The position numbers and the translations under genes are program-made. Positions 1-7,385 of a stretch of 9,521 nt of DNA are shown here, piece after piece. This DNA is from Chloroflexota bacterium (GTDB lineage: Bacteria > Chloroflexota > Anaerolineae > 4572-78 > J111): positions 1 to 9,521 of the forward strand of contig RFJV01000566.1 of NCBI GenBank assembly GCA_003694775.1, read 5' to 3'. Every line of letters starts with the position of its first letter. Positions within the stretch are counted from its first letter, which is position 1. Below the pieces are notes generated by a model. The model was not told where the DNA came from. It ran no database searches and was given only the letters and a program-made list of their open reading frames with translations.

Positions 1-1308
1 ATGCTCTGGAGCGACGGGGTGGAAATTACCGCCCACGATTTTGAGTGGACCTACAACCAGGTTATCAAGCCGGAAAACGGGTTCCCGTACCTGTCCCAGC
101 TTGATTTCATTACTTCCTACAAGGCCCTGGATGACTACACCCTGGAAATCAAGATTGATGAAGTGTACGCCCCGGCTCTGGGACAGATGTCTGGCCTGAT
201 TACGCCCCTGCCCAAGCACGTCTGGGAAAAGCTGGACTGGAACGACCCGGAAAAGAACCCGGAAATCAACAGCCCCAGCGTGGTTTCCGGGCCGTACAAG
301 CTGGTCGAATGGAAGCGGGACCAGTACGTCATTTTTGAAGCCAACGAAAATTACTGGTATCACGGCCGGCCCAACATCGACCGCTACATCATCGAGATTG
401 TGCCGGACCAGGACGTGGCCTACCAGAAGATGAAGACCGGCGAAAGCGATACCGGACCCATCACCCCGGAAAATCTGGAAGAGGCGCGCCAGCTTGAAAA
501 CATCACCGTCTATGAGTGGTGGCCGGCCGCGGCGGTGTGGAGCTACATTGGCCTGAATATGCGCGAAGGCTTTCCCACCCACGATATCAACGTGCGCCAC
601 GGCCTGAACTACGCCATCGATAAGGAACTGCTGACCGACGAGGTGATGCTGGGCCAGGCCAAGCGGCTGTGCTCGGTATATCCCGAAACGTCCTGGGTCT
701 ACAACCCCGACGTGCCCTGTTACAAGTACGATCGCGACAAGGCCCTGGAGGCCTTTGCCAAAGCCGGCTATACCCTGCAGGACGGCAAGCTGGTTAACGA
801 AAACGGCGAGCAGTTGAAACTGCGTCTCCTCTACGGACCCAATACCAGCAAGACCCGCGAGCTGATTGCCGTGACGGTGCAGGACTTCCTGAGCCAGATT
901 GGCATCGAGGTGGAAATTCAGGCCCTGGAATGGGCCAGCTTCCTGGAAGCGCTGGATGCCGAAGAGCCGGAATGGGATATGTACATCGGCGCCTGGCGAG
1001 CCACTATCGAGCCGCACATCATGTACACCATCTGGGCCGAGGAAAACATCCCGCAGTTGAACTCGGTGGCCTATATCAACAAGGACGTGGAAAAGCTGTT
1101 TGAAGAAGCCGGTGCCACCTACGATACCGAGTTCCGCAAGGCCAAATACCAGGAAATCCAGCGCATCATCGCCGAGGACGCGCCTTACGTGTTCCTGTTC
1201 TACCAGAAGCGGTGGAGCGGGCAGAACAACCGCATCAAGGGCATCATTCCCACTGCGTTGGGTATCGGCTGGAATCAGGAAGACTGGTATATCGAAGAAA
1301 CACAGTAG
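1..1308 (+). CDS. Family 5 extracellular solute-binding protein of a peptide/nickel-type ABC importer, 3' part
   Basis: This is the binding-protein subunit that captures an oligopeptide, or another substrate of this broad family, outside the membrane and delivers it to the permeases encoded just downstream. The visible 435 residues begin inside the mature domain. Residues 2-16 (LWSDGVEITAHDFEW) match the 'WSDG-x-x-(T/V)-A-x-D' block that usually lies about 100 residues or more into family 5 proteins, so the signal peptide and first lobe segment lie outside the window and the ATG at base 1 is probably an internal Met. Further family hallmarks are SGPYKLVEWK (96-105), an ENYWYHGRPNID-type segment (116-127), VRHGLNYAIDKELL (198-211) and a C-terminal AEDAPYVFLFYQKRW (391-405). 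Cys224 and Cys240 could form a disulfide. The family is clear; the substrate cannot be read from sequence because Dpp, Opp, Nik and sugar-binding members share this fold. Confidence 0.93.
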   Translation: MLWSDGVEITAHDFEWTYNQVIKPENGFPYLSQLDFITSYKALDDYTLEIKIDEVYAPALGQMSGLITPLPKHVWEKLDWNDPEKNPEINSPSVVSGPYKLVEWKRDQYVIFEANENYWYHGRPNIDRYIIEIVPDQDVAYQKMKTGESDTGPITPENLEEARQLENITVYEWWPAAAVWSYIGLNMREGFPTHDINVRHGLNYAIDKELLTDEVMLGQAKRLCSVYPETSWVYNPDVPCYKYDRDKALEAFAKAGYTLQDGKLVNENGEQLKLRLLYGPNTSKTRELIAVTVQDFLSQIGIEVEIQALEWASFLEALDAEEPEWDMYIGAWRATIEPHIMYTIWAEENIPQLNSVAYINKDVEKLFEEAGATYDTEFRKAKYQEIQRIIAEDAPYVFLFYQKRWSGQNNRIKGIIPTALGIGWNQEDWYIEETQ

Positions 1309-1314
1309 GTAGGG

Positions 1315-1446
1315 GAGTTGAAGAGTTTGGGAGTTAAAGAGTTGGGGAGTTAAAGAGTTGAAGAGTTGAAGAGTTTGGGAGTTAAAGAGTTTAAAAACTC
1401 ACCAACTCACCAACTCACCAACTCCCAAACTCACCAACTCCCAAAC
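1315..1446. repeat. Octameric short tandem array in inverted configuration (GAGTTNRR x10, then AACTCMCM x6)
   Basis: Ten GAGTT units start at exactly 8-bp steps (1315, 1323, 1331, 1339, 1347, 1355, 1363, 1371, 1379, 1387). After a short A-rich centre near 1392-1396, six complementary AACTC units follow at 1396, 1404, 1412, 1420, 1428 and 1436, also in perfect 8-bp register. The left half is the reverse complement of the right half, so a transcript through this operon spacer could fold into a long, slippable stem. The array fills almost the whole gap between the binding-protein stop and the permease start and ends about 14 bases before the permease ATG, where a ribosome site would normally lie. 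Short tandem repeats of this type are known in cyanobacteria as heptamers; an octamer version in a genome of this style is my observation, and its function is unknown. Confidence 0.9.
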
Positions 1447-1459
1447 AATTTTTGCAAAA

Positions 1460-2497
1460 ATGACCCGCTACATTATCCGACGCGCAATCCAATCCTTTTT
1501 TCTGGTCTGGCTGTCGACCATCATCGCCTTCACCATCTATCAGGCCGCGCCCGGTGGGCCTTTGCAGTTTCTGGATGACGACCCCAAGTCTACCGCCGCG
1601 GATGCCGGTCGCTTGCAGAGGCTGTACGGCCTGGACCGGCCTATTCTGGTGCAGTACGTGGTCTGGCTGGCCGGCGAGGACTGGACTCCGGCCACCCCGC
1701 AGTGGCGCAGTGGCCGCTGTCTGGCCGACGAGACCTCCTGCGGACGGGGTATTCTGCGGCTGGATTTTGGCCGCTCCTTTTACTTCAAGGGCCGCTCTAC
1801 CATCGAGGTTATCGCCGAGCGCATCCCGGCGACCTTCATTCTGGGTTTTTCCAGCCTGATTATCAGCGTCATCGGCGGGGTGCCGCTGGGCGTGTACGCC
1901 GCGCTCAACCGGGGCAAACTGCCGGACCACATCATCCGGGTGGCGACGGTGCTGGTCAACACGGTGCCCCACTGGTGGCTGGGCCTGCTCCTGCTGATTA
2001 TCCTGGGCGGCTACCTGGGACTGGTTCCCCTCAGCGGCATGGAAACTGTGGGCGATGGCTCCCTGCTGGACCGTCTGCACCACCTGGTTCTGCCGGCTAC
2101 GGTGGCCGCCATTGGCGGCTGGATTAGCTTCTCCCGCATCCTGCGCTTTGAAATGCTGGAAGTGCTGAACCAGGACTACGTGCGCACCGCCCGCGCCAAG
2201 GGGCTGTCGGAGCGGGTGGTCATCTTCCGGCACGTTCTGCGCAACGCCATTATGCCCTTTGTCACCGGCCTGAACGGGATTTTCCTGCTCATTCTGTCCG
2301 GCTCGGTGCTGTTTGAGACCGTTTTTTCCTGGCCCGGTATGGGCCGGCTGTTCATCACCGCGGTCAACGCCCGCGACTACCCGGTGATGATGGCCCTGTT
2401 TGTGATTGGCTCTTTCCTGGGCGTGTTGGGACTGCTGATGGTCGATATTCTGTACGGCTTTGTTGACCCGCGCGTCAAGTACGATATCACCCAATGA
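1460..2497 (+). CDS. ABC importer permease, DppB/OppB family
   Basis: This inner-membrane subunit forms half of the translocation pore of a peptide/nickel-type ABC importer. Its 345 residues are close to the family norm. Six membrane segments can be seen at about residues 9-28, 122-148, 166-189, 208-229, 265-288 and 309-334. The cytoplasmic EAA loop that contacts the ATPase is at 239-265 (DYVRTARAKGL followed by RHVLRNAIMP), and the family motif DFGRSF is at 102-107. The protein ends in the typical VDPRVKYD. The ATG at 1460 was chosen because the charged N-terminus TRYIIRR leads directly into the first membrane helix. No Shine-Dalgarno is visible; the octamer array ends just upstream. The first external loop carries Cys87 and Cys94, the only cysteines, possibly a disulfide. 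It is co-transcribed with the binding protein and the next permease. It is homologous to DppB, OppB, NikB and GsiC, and the substrate is not determinable. Confidence 0.95.
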   Translation: MTRYIIRRAIQSFFLVWLSTIIAFTIYQAAPGGPLQFLDDDPKSTAADAGRLQRLYGLDRPILVQYVVWLAGEDWTPATPQWRSGRCLADETSCGRGILRLDFGRSFYFKGRSTIEVIAERIPATFILGFSSLIISVIGGVPLGVYAALNRGKLPDHIIRVATVLVNTVPHWWLGLLLLIILGGYLGLVPLSGMETVGDGSLLDRLHHLVLPATVAAIGGWISFSRILRFEMLEVLNQDYVRTARAKGLSERVVIFRHVLRNAIMPFVTGLNGIFLLILSGSVLFETVFSWPGMGRLFITAVNARDYPVMMALFVIGSFLGVLGLLMVDILYGFVDPRVKYDITQ

Positions 2498-2514
2498 TGG
2501 TTGTGTGACACCCC

Positions 2515-3579
2515 ATGGCCGAAACCACCCTCCCCCTGACCCGGCAGAGACAGAAAAGCCGGGCCGACGAGCTGAAAGAACTGACCTACTGGCAGGCCGT
2601 CTGGCTGAAACTGCGCCGCGACAAAATTACCCTGGCGGCCATGCTGTTAGGTCTGTTTATGATTGTCATCACCCTGACCGCGCCGTGGATTGCCGCCAAC
2701 CTGCTGGGGTTTAGCCCCACCGACACCAACCTGCGGATGCGCAACAAGCCGCCCACGTGGGCCAAAGAAGCCTGGCCCGAATTCCAACAGTTTGCCACCT
2801 CCTGCCAGTCTGCATCCTGTGACTGGTCGCTCTGGCCGCAAATCTTCTCCCATTCTGCCGCCGGCATACGGACCTGCCTCCAGGCTGGCCCCGGCGAGTG
2901 CCACTGGTTCGGCACCGACGATGCCGGGCGCGACGTGCTCACCCGCGGCCTGTACGGCGGGCGCATCTCCCTGCGCATCGGCGGCATGGTCGCCGCGGTG
3001 ACCATGACCCTGGGCGTTACCCTGGGGTTGATTAGCGGCTACTACGCCGCTACCTGGGTGGACGACATCATCAACGCCATCATCCTTACCCTGAGCAGTA
3101 TCCCCTTGCTGTTTCTGCTCATCATCCTGGCCGGCACCTTTCCCATCTTCCGTACCCCGGAAGGGCTTTCTTTTATGCTGGGTATCTTTGGCTGGATGGG
3201 CGTGGCCCGGCTGTTGCGCGGGCAAATTTTCTCCATCCGCGAGCGGGAGTACATCATCGCCAGCCGGGCCATCGGCGCCTCCATCTGGCGGATAATGTTC
3301 CGCCACATTATGCCCAACGTCTCCTCCATCATCATCGTGGTGGCGATTTTCGACATCGCCAGCGCCATCATCGCCGAAGCCGGCCTTAGCTTTCTGGGCG
3401 TGGGTATCGGCCCGCCCCTGCCCAGTTGGGGCAACATGATGACCGGCTCGCTCGGCAGTTTTACCAAGGCCCCCTGGCTGGTGCTGACCCCCGGCCTGTT
3501 CATCTTCCTGACCACGCTCTCTATCTACCTGGTCGGCGATGGCCTGCGCGACGCCCTCGACCCGTGGATTAAGGAGTAA
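2515..3579 (+). CDS. ABC importer permease, DppC/OppC family
   Basis: This is the second pore-forming subunit and partner of the upstream DppB-like protein, with only 17 bases between them. Its 354 residues begin with a cytoplasmic tail of about 37 residues (the OppC N-terminal region). Membrane segments lie at about 38-60, 153-176, 182-210, 219-235, 270-290 and 321-341. Diagnostic motifs are HWFGTDDAGRDVLTRGLYGGR (130-150), the EAA loop REREYIIASRAIGA (242-255) followed by RHIMPN (263-268), and LSFLGVGIGPPLPSWG (291-306). The external loop between helices 1 and 2 is longer than usual and holds four cysteines (97, 102, 121, 129), the only ones in the protein, which suggests two disulfides. 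The start ATG at 2515 lacks a clear Shine-Dalgarno, so translation may depend on coupling. It is the last gene of this operon: no DppD or DppF ATPase genes follow. Confidence 0.95.
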   Translation: MAETTLPLTRQRQKSRADELKELTYWQAVWLKLRRDKITLAAMLLGLFMIVITLTAPWIAANLLGFSPTDTNLRMRNKPPTWAKEAWPEFQQFATSCQSASCDWSLWPQIFSHSAAGIRTCLQAGPGECHWFGTDDAGRDVLTRGLYGGRISLRIGGMVAAVTMTLGVTLGLISGYYAATWVDDIINAIILTLSSIPLLFLLIILAGTFPIFRTPEGLSFMLGIFGWMGVARLLRGQIFSIREREYIIASRAIGASIWRIMFRHIMPNVSSIIIVVAIFDIASAIIAEAGLSFLGVGIGPPLPSWGNMMTGSLGSFTKAPWLVLTPGLFIFLTTLSIYLVGDGLRDALDPWIKE

Positions 3580-3610
3580 TAGTGGGATAAGAGCCTATCC
3601 CAAAAACCCC

Positions 3611-3646
<36 letters not shown>

Positions 3647-3694
3647 CTGTAAATTTCGGGTAACTGTTCAGCATAAGGAACAAGGACCGAAAAT

Positions 3695-3769
3695 TTTTCA
3701 TACAAAGACACAAAGGCACAAAGATTTTTTAAAAAATTCTCTGTGTCTCCGTGTCTTTGTGTGAGAATT
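3695..3769. repeat. Long imperfect inverted repeat of the CACAAAGACACAAAG type
   Basis: The left arm, about 3695-3730, carries ACAAAGACACAAAGGCACAA followed by a T-run. The right arm, about 3731-3769, carries the near-complement, including GTGTCTCCGTGTCTTTGTG, preceded by an A-run. The arms meet at a T6/A6 centre, so the stem has essentially no loop. The sequence is AT-rich and low in complexity compared with the GC-rich genes around it. From general familiarity, CACAAAG/CTTTGTG repeats recur in several unrelated environmental bacterial phyla. No open reading frame of coding character crosses it. Confidence 0.7.
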
Positions 3770-3838
3770 CATCCTCCACGTTCATCGGCTGAATAGATAC
3801 AATTTCGGATAGGTTCTAACTGCCAGCAGTTGTCTCAC

Positions 3839-3877
3839 TTTAAGATTCTTTTAAGGTTCTCTTTAGCCTCCTTAAAG
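3839..3877 (+). promoter_or_regulatory. Four AT-rich hexamers at exact 11-bp spacing, OmpR/PhoB-type operator candidate
   Basis: Hexamers TTTAAG (3839), TTTAAG (3850), CTTTAG (3861) and TTAAAG (3872) start exactly 11 bp apart. The first two are identical and the last two degenerate. Tandem direct repeats with about one helical turn of spacing are the known binding layout of OmpR/PhoB-family response regulators, which bind head to tail. The block lies just outside the MITE-like element and ends 15 bp before a TTGACG hexamer. It is the only such operator-like block ahead of the NEW3-ABC operon, and the window encodes an OmpR-family regulator at 7386. Binding is inferred, not shown. Confidence 0.5.
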
Positions 3878-3892
3878 GACATCCTCCCCCCG

Positions 3893-3921
3893 TTGACGGT
3901 AAAATAGAAATGCCAAAAATA
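3893..3921 (+). promoter_or_regulatory. Weak promoter candidate for the NEW3-ABC operon
   Basis: TTGACG at 3893-3898 is a good -35 hexamer. Seventeen bases later, 3916-3921 reads AAAATA, a poor -10 match, although the surrounding 3899-3924 is AT-rich. A weak -10 is what an activator-dependent promoter often shows, which fits the 11-bp direct repeats immediately upstream. If used, it would give a leader of roughly 190 bases carrying the palindrome at 3925, the GATT repeats and the octamer array. Confidence 0.25.
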
Positions 3922-3924
3922 AAA

Positions 3925-3944
3925 GCGACGCGCCGGCGCGTCGC
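3925..3944. terminator. Perfect 20-bp GC palindrome, hairpin or possible terminator
   Basis: GCGACGCGCC is followed directly by its exact reverse complement GGCGCGTCGC. An A-rich tract (AAAAATAAAA) precedes it and CATTTT follows. Read on the - strand, the hairpin is followed by TTTTATTTTT, a better terminator tail than on the + strand, yet no - strand gene ends here. It may terminate stray transcription, act as an attenuator in the leader of the next operon, or be a dispersed repeat: it shares GCGAC...GTCGC arms with the palindrome at 7256-7283. Confidence 0.45.
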
Positions 3945-3975
3945 CATTTTCCGCGTTCGGGACTGGAGCTTGGGG

Positions 3976-4004
3976 GATTGGAGATTAGGAGATTAGGGAG
4001 ATTA
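3976..4004 (+). repeat. Short GATTNGGA tandem repeat
   Basis: GATT occurs at 3976, 3983, 3991 and 4000, each of the first three followed by a G/A-rich tail (GGA, AGGA, AGGGA). The spacing drifts (7, 8, 9 bp), unlike the strict 8-bp register of the array that follows. The purine-rich run switches to the pyrimidine-rich AACT array at about 4005, giving a strand-composition flip like that in the array at 1315-1446. Confidence 0.6.
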
Positions 4005-4005
4005 A

Positions 4006-4101
4006 AACTCACCAACTCTTAAACTCACAAACTATCCAACTAACAAACTCCCAAACTCTCTAACTCACCAACTCCCAAACTCCCAAACTCACAAACTAAA
4101 G
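4006..4101 (+). repeat. Twelve consecutive AACTNNNN octamers ending at the Shine-Dalgarno
   Basis: Units start at 4006, 4014, 4022, 4030, 4038, 4046, 4054, 4062, 4070, 4078, 4086 and 4094, with no break in the 8-bp register. AACT is identical in all twelve, while the next four bases vary (CACC, CTTA, CACA, ATCC, AACA, CCCA, CTCT, CACC, CCCA, CCCA, CACA, AAAG). The last unit merges into the ribosome binding site of the NEW3 gene. Unlike the array at 1315, the inverted GAGTT half is absent here. The function is unknown; a leader element, replication slippage or a protein-binding array are all possible. Confidence 0.9.
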
Positions 4102-4106
4102 GAGGT
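4098..4106 (+). promoter_or_regulatory. Strong Shine-Dalgarno for the NEW3 protein
   Basis: AAAGGAGGT lies 8 bases before the ATG at 4115, close to the ideal complement of the 16S rRNA 3' end. It fixes the start of the NEW3 gene. It contrasts with the importer permeases, which have no recognisable site. Confidence 0.9.
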
Positions 4107-4114
4107 AGAGAACC

Positions 4115-5299
4115 ATGCGGAAAATCTCGTTCATCCTCTCTGTACTTGTCGTCTTCGTACTGACCTTTTCCGTTGTAACGCCCGTACTGGCGCAGGGCGG
4201 GGACGGAACCCGAATCGCGCCGGAAGATTTCACCCTCTACACCCCTTACCCGGCGATGAAAATCGCCGTTGGGGAAAACGTAACCTTTAACCTGACCCTC
4301 AAGGCCGGCGAACAGCCGCAGATTGTCCGCCTGGACCTGCGCGACCTGCCCGAAGGCTGGGAGGCCAGCTTCAAGGGCGGCGGTAAAATCGTCGAGGCCG
4401 CTTACCTGGTTCCCGATGAAGATACCAAAATCTCCCTGCGGGTCGACCCGCCCAAAGACGTGGAGCCGGGCACTTACAGCTTTACCGTGGTTGCCCGCGA
4501 TGAGGCCGGCCGGGAAGTGCTTCTGCCCATCGACCTGACCATCAAGGACAAGCTCCCGCCCAAGCTGGATATGAGCGTCGACCTGCCGACCATCAAAGGG
4601 TCGCCGGATACCACTTTCCGCTACAGCGTGAAGCTCAAGAACGATGGCGACGAAGACCTGACCGTCAACCTGCTGGCCGATGCTCCGGCAGGGATGGATG
4701 TTACGTTTAAGCTGGTCGGCAAAGAAGTGACCAGCTTCCCGCTGGACGCCAATGCTACCAAAACTGTCACTGTTGAAGCCAAGCCGTATCTCGACCTGCC
4801 CGCCGGGACCTACCCCATCAAGGTGATGGCCCAGGGTGGCGATGTCAACGCCGAGCTGAATCTGGTAGCCGAAGTGACCGGCCAGCCCAAGCTGAACGTC
4901 ACCGCGCCGGATGGCCGGCTGTCCGGGCAGGCTTACGTGGGCGATACCACCCCGCTGAAGGTCATCATCCAGAACAACGGCACTGCGCCGGCCCGCAACA
5001 TCAAGCTGAGCGCCAGCCCGCCTTCCGGCTGGGAAGTGGAGTTCGACCCCAAAGTCATCACCGAGCTGTCGCCGGACAAACAGCTTGAAGTGACCGCCAA
5101 AATCAAGCCTGCAGACAAGGCCATCGCCGGCGACTACGTGCTGACCATCAAGGCTGACCCGGAAGAAGGGGCCACCGATTCCGCGGAGTTCCGCATCACG
5201 GTGCTGACCTCCACCATGTGGGGGCTGGTCGGTATTGGCTTGATTGCTGTTGCTGTGGTGGTGGTGGGGCTGGCCGTCATCCGCTTTGGGCGCCGCTAA
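4115..5299 (+). CDS. Secreted, membrane-anchored NEW3-domain protein with three Ig-like repeats
   Basis: This 394-residue protein has a signal peptide at 1-26 (basic MRK, hydrophobic core, likely cut after VLA before QGG). Three successive beta-sandwich modules follow at about 40-145, 150-255 and 258-365, then one membrane helix at about 368-389 and a short basic cytoplasmic tail RFGRR. Each module repeats the NEW3/NPCBM-associated pattern: V.F.L.L.N.G at its start, LP.GW or SGWEV in the middle (DLPEGWEAS 77-85, [10 protein letters not shown] 301-310), and PG.Y.(F/L).(V/I).A near its end ([10 protein letters not shown] 118-127, [11 protein letters not shown] 229-239, [10 protein letters not shown] 338-347). 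The modules therefore sit outside the cell, tethered by the C-terminus. There are no cysteines and no catalytic motif. It is the first gene of an operon with an ABC-2-type ATPase and permease; genes of this type are known next to such ABC pairs, but the role (accessory, folding or cell-wall contact) is not established. The start is set by the strong ribosome site. Confidence 0.88.
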   Translation: MRKISFILSVLVVFVLTFSVVTPVLAQGGDGTRIAPEDFTLYTPYPAMKIAVGENVTFNLTLKAGEQPQIVRLDLRDLPEGWEASFKGGGKIVEAAYLVPDEDTKISLRVDPPKDVEPGTYSFTVVARDEAGREVLLPIDLTIKDKLPPKLDMSVDLPTIKGSPDTTFRYSVKLKNDGDEDLTVNLLADAPAGMDVTFKLVGKEVTSFPLDANATKTVTVEAKPYLDLPAGTYPIKVMAQGGDVNAELNLVAEVTGQPKLNVTAPDGRLSGQAYVGDTTPLKVIIQNNGTAPARNIKLSASPPSGWEVEFDPKVITELSPDKQLEVTAKIKPADKAIAGDYVLTIKADPEEGATDSAEFRITVLTSTMWGLVGIGLIAVAVVVVGLAVIRFGRR

Positions 5300-5324
5300 T
5301 CCCGTTGGGGAAGGAGGTGCGCCT

Positions 5325-6264
<940 letters not shown>

Positions 6265-6284
<20 letters not shown>

Positions 6285-7245
6285 GCAAACCAGAGCACGC
6301 GAAGGGTCCCCCTGGACCGGGCTGTGGGCGGTGGTGGCCAAGGAAATGGCCGACTCGCTGACCAGTACGCGCATGTTCATCCTGGAACTGCTCATTGTGC
6401 TGACCGCCGCGGGGACGGTCTACGGGGCGACCCAGACCCTGCAGGAAACCGTTGGACAGGACCGGTTCGTCTTCCTGAAGCTGTTTACCACCGGCCGCGA
6501 CCCGATACCGGCCTTCATCGGCTTCCTGGGATTCCTGGTGCCTCTGCTGGCCATCGCCCTGGCGTTCGACTCGGTCAACGGCGAGTTCCACCAGCGGACC
6601 ATCTCCAAGGTGCTGGCCCAGCCTATCTACCGGGACGCCTTGCTGTTCGGCAAGTTTTTGGCCGGCCTGTTCACCCTGGCTCTGGCCCTGACCACCATCT
6701 GGCTGTTGATAATGGGCATGGGCATCATCGGACTGGGCCTGCCGCCCAGCGGTGAGGAGGTGGCCCGCAGTCTGTGGTTCCTGCTGGCGACCATCTTCTA
6801 CGGCGGCATCTGGCTGGCCCTGGCTATGGTCTTCTCTATCATCTTCCGCCAGCCGGCCACCGCGGCCCTGGCTTCCATTGCCGTGTGGCTCTTCTTTACC
6901 GTGTTCTGGGGCATCCTGGCCGACCTGGCCGCCCAGAGCATCATCCCGGCCCGGCTCAGCGAGCCGGAGACCATCATCGCCCAGGCGGAGCTGGCTAAAA
7001 CGCTGACCCGCTTCTCGCCCAACACCCTGTACGCCGAAGCGACCCTGGCCCTGCTGAATCCTGCCGTCCGGTCGCTGGGTGTGGTTCTGCCGGTGCAGTT
7101 GTTCGGCGCGGTGCTGGGTACGCCTCTGCCCCTGAGCCAGAGCCTGGTGCTGGTGTGGCCGCACTTTACCGGCCTGATTGCCGCCACCATCCTGCTGTTT
7201 GCGGTGGGGTACGTCATCTTCCAGCGGCGCGAAATCCGGGCCTAA
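6265..7245 (+). CDS. ABC-2 type transporter permease
   Basis: This is the membrane subunit of an ABC-2 exporter. Its 326 residues have six likely membrane segments at about 37-57, 82-101, 130-157, 168-193, 199-219 and 298-319. The most diagnostic part is [20 protein letters not shown] (101-120) followed by [10 protein letters not shown] (122-131), equivalent to the conserved 'E...GTL..LLs.P.sR.e.l.GK' block of NosY-like and bacitracin-export-type permeases. The external loop between helices 1 and 2 is short, and a longer one of about 78 residues lies between helices 5 and 6. ATG 6265 was chosen because GGAGGT at 6254-6259 lies 5 bases upstream; an in-frame ATG at 6208 has no such site. It overlaps the ATPase gene by 20 bases in another frame. 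Together with the ATPase and the NEW3 protein it forms one complex or pathway of unknown substrate. Confidence 0.94.
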
Positions 7246-7255
7246 AAGCCTAAAA

Positions 7256-7283
7256 GCCGGGGCGACCGGCCGGTCGCCCCGGC
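7256..7283. terminator. 28-bp perfect palindrome after the ABC operon
   Basis: GCCGGGGCGACCGG is followed directly by its exact reverse complement, 10 bases after the permease stop. The stem is very stable. The + strand continues AAATCTCC, without a T-tract, so it is not a textbook intrinsic terminator in the + direction; CTAAAAGCCTAAAA precedes it, which gives T-rich sequence on the other strand. It probably ends or protects the NEW3-ABC transcript and separates it from the promoter at 7322. Confidence 0.6.
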
Positions 7284-7321
7284 AAATCTCCGTTGAAATC
7301 CCTCTGCGGTTCGGAGGGCTG

Positions 7322-7350
7322 TTGCCAAACCGCGGCCCGCGGAGTACAAT
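7322..7350 (+). promoter_or_regulatory. Near-consensus housekeeping promoter of the two-component system
   Basis: TTGCCA (7322-7327), a 17-bp spacer and TACAAT (7345-7350) match the housekeeping sigma consensus at 4 of 6 and 5 of 6 positions with ideal spacing. Initiation about 7 bases downstream would give a leader of roughly 28 bases before the regulator ATG. The spacer contains the dyad CCGCGG-C-CCGCGG (7330-7342). A weaker inverted pair CCCTC/GAGGG (7300-7318) lies just upstream. Both are possible operator sites. Confidence 0.7.
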
Positions 7351-7385
7351 ACCCGTGGAGCAAACAGCCTTAACCGGACCGCAGA

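Noticed and set aside
1315..1446. CRISPR-like array
   Set aside because: Repeat units are 8 bp with no unique spacers of about 30 bp and no cas genes nearby. The tandem, inverted layout is not that of CRISPR. The same holds for 4006-4101.
1366..1578. Small + strand frame over the octamer array into the permease gene
   Set aside because: Its N-terminal part is just translated repeat and the rest is the permease gene in the wrong frame, with no ribosome site.
1415..2494. Long - strand open frame (359 codons) opposite the DppB-like gene
   Set aside because: The translation is rich in Gln, His and Gly with no hydrophobic or domain pattern. It is the antisense of a clear permease gene, a usual effect of GC-rich codon use.
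5244..5324. N-terminal extension of the ATPase to the ATG at 5244
   Set aside because: It would overlap the NEW3 membrane helix coding region by 56 bases and lacks a Shine-Dalgarno, whereas ATG 5325 has AAGGAGGT at 6 bases and starts the usual N-terminus of the family.
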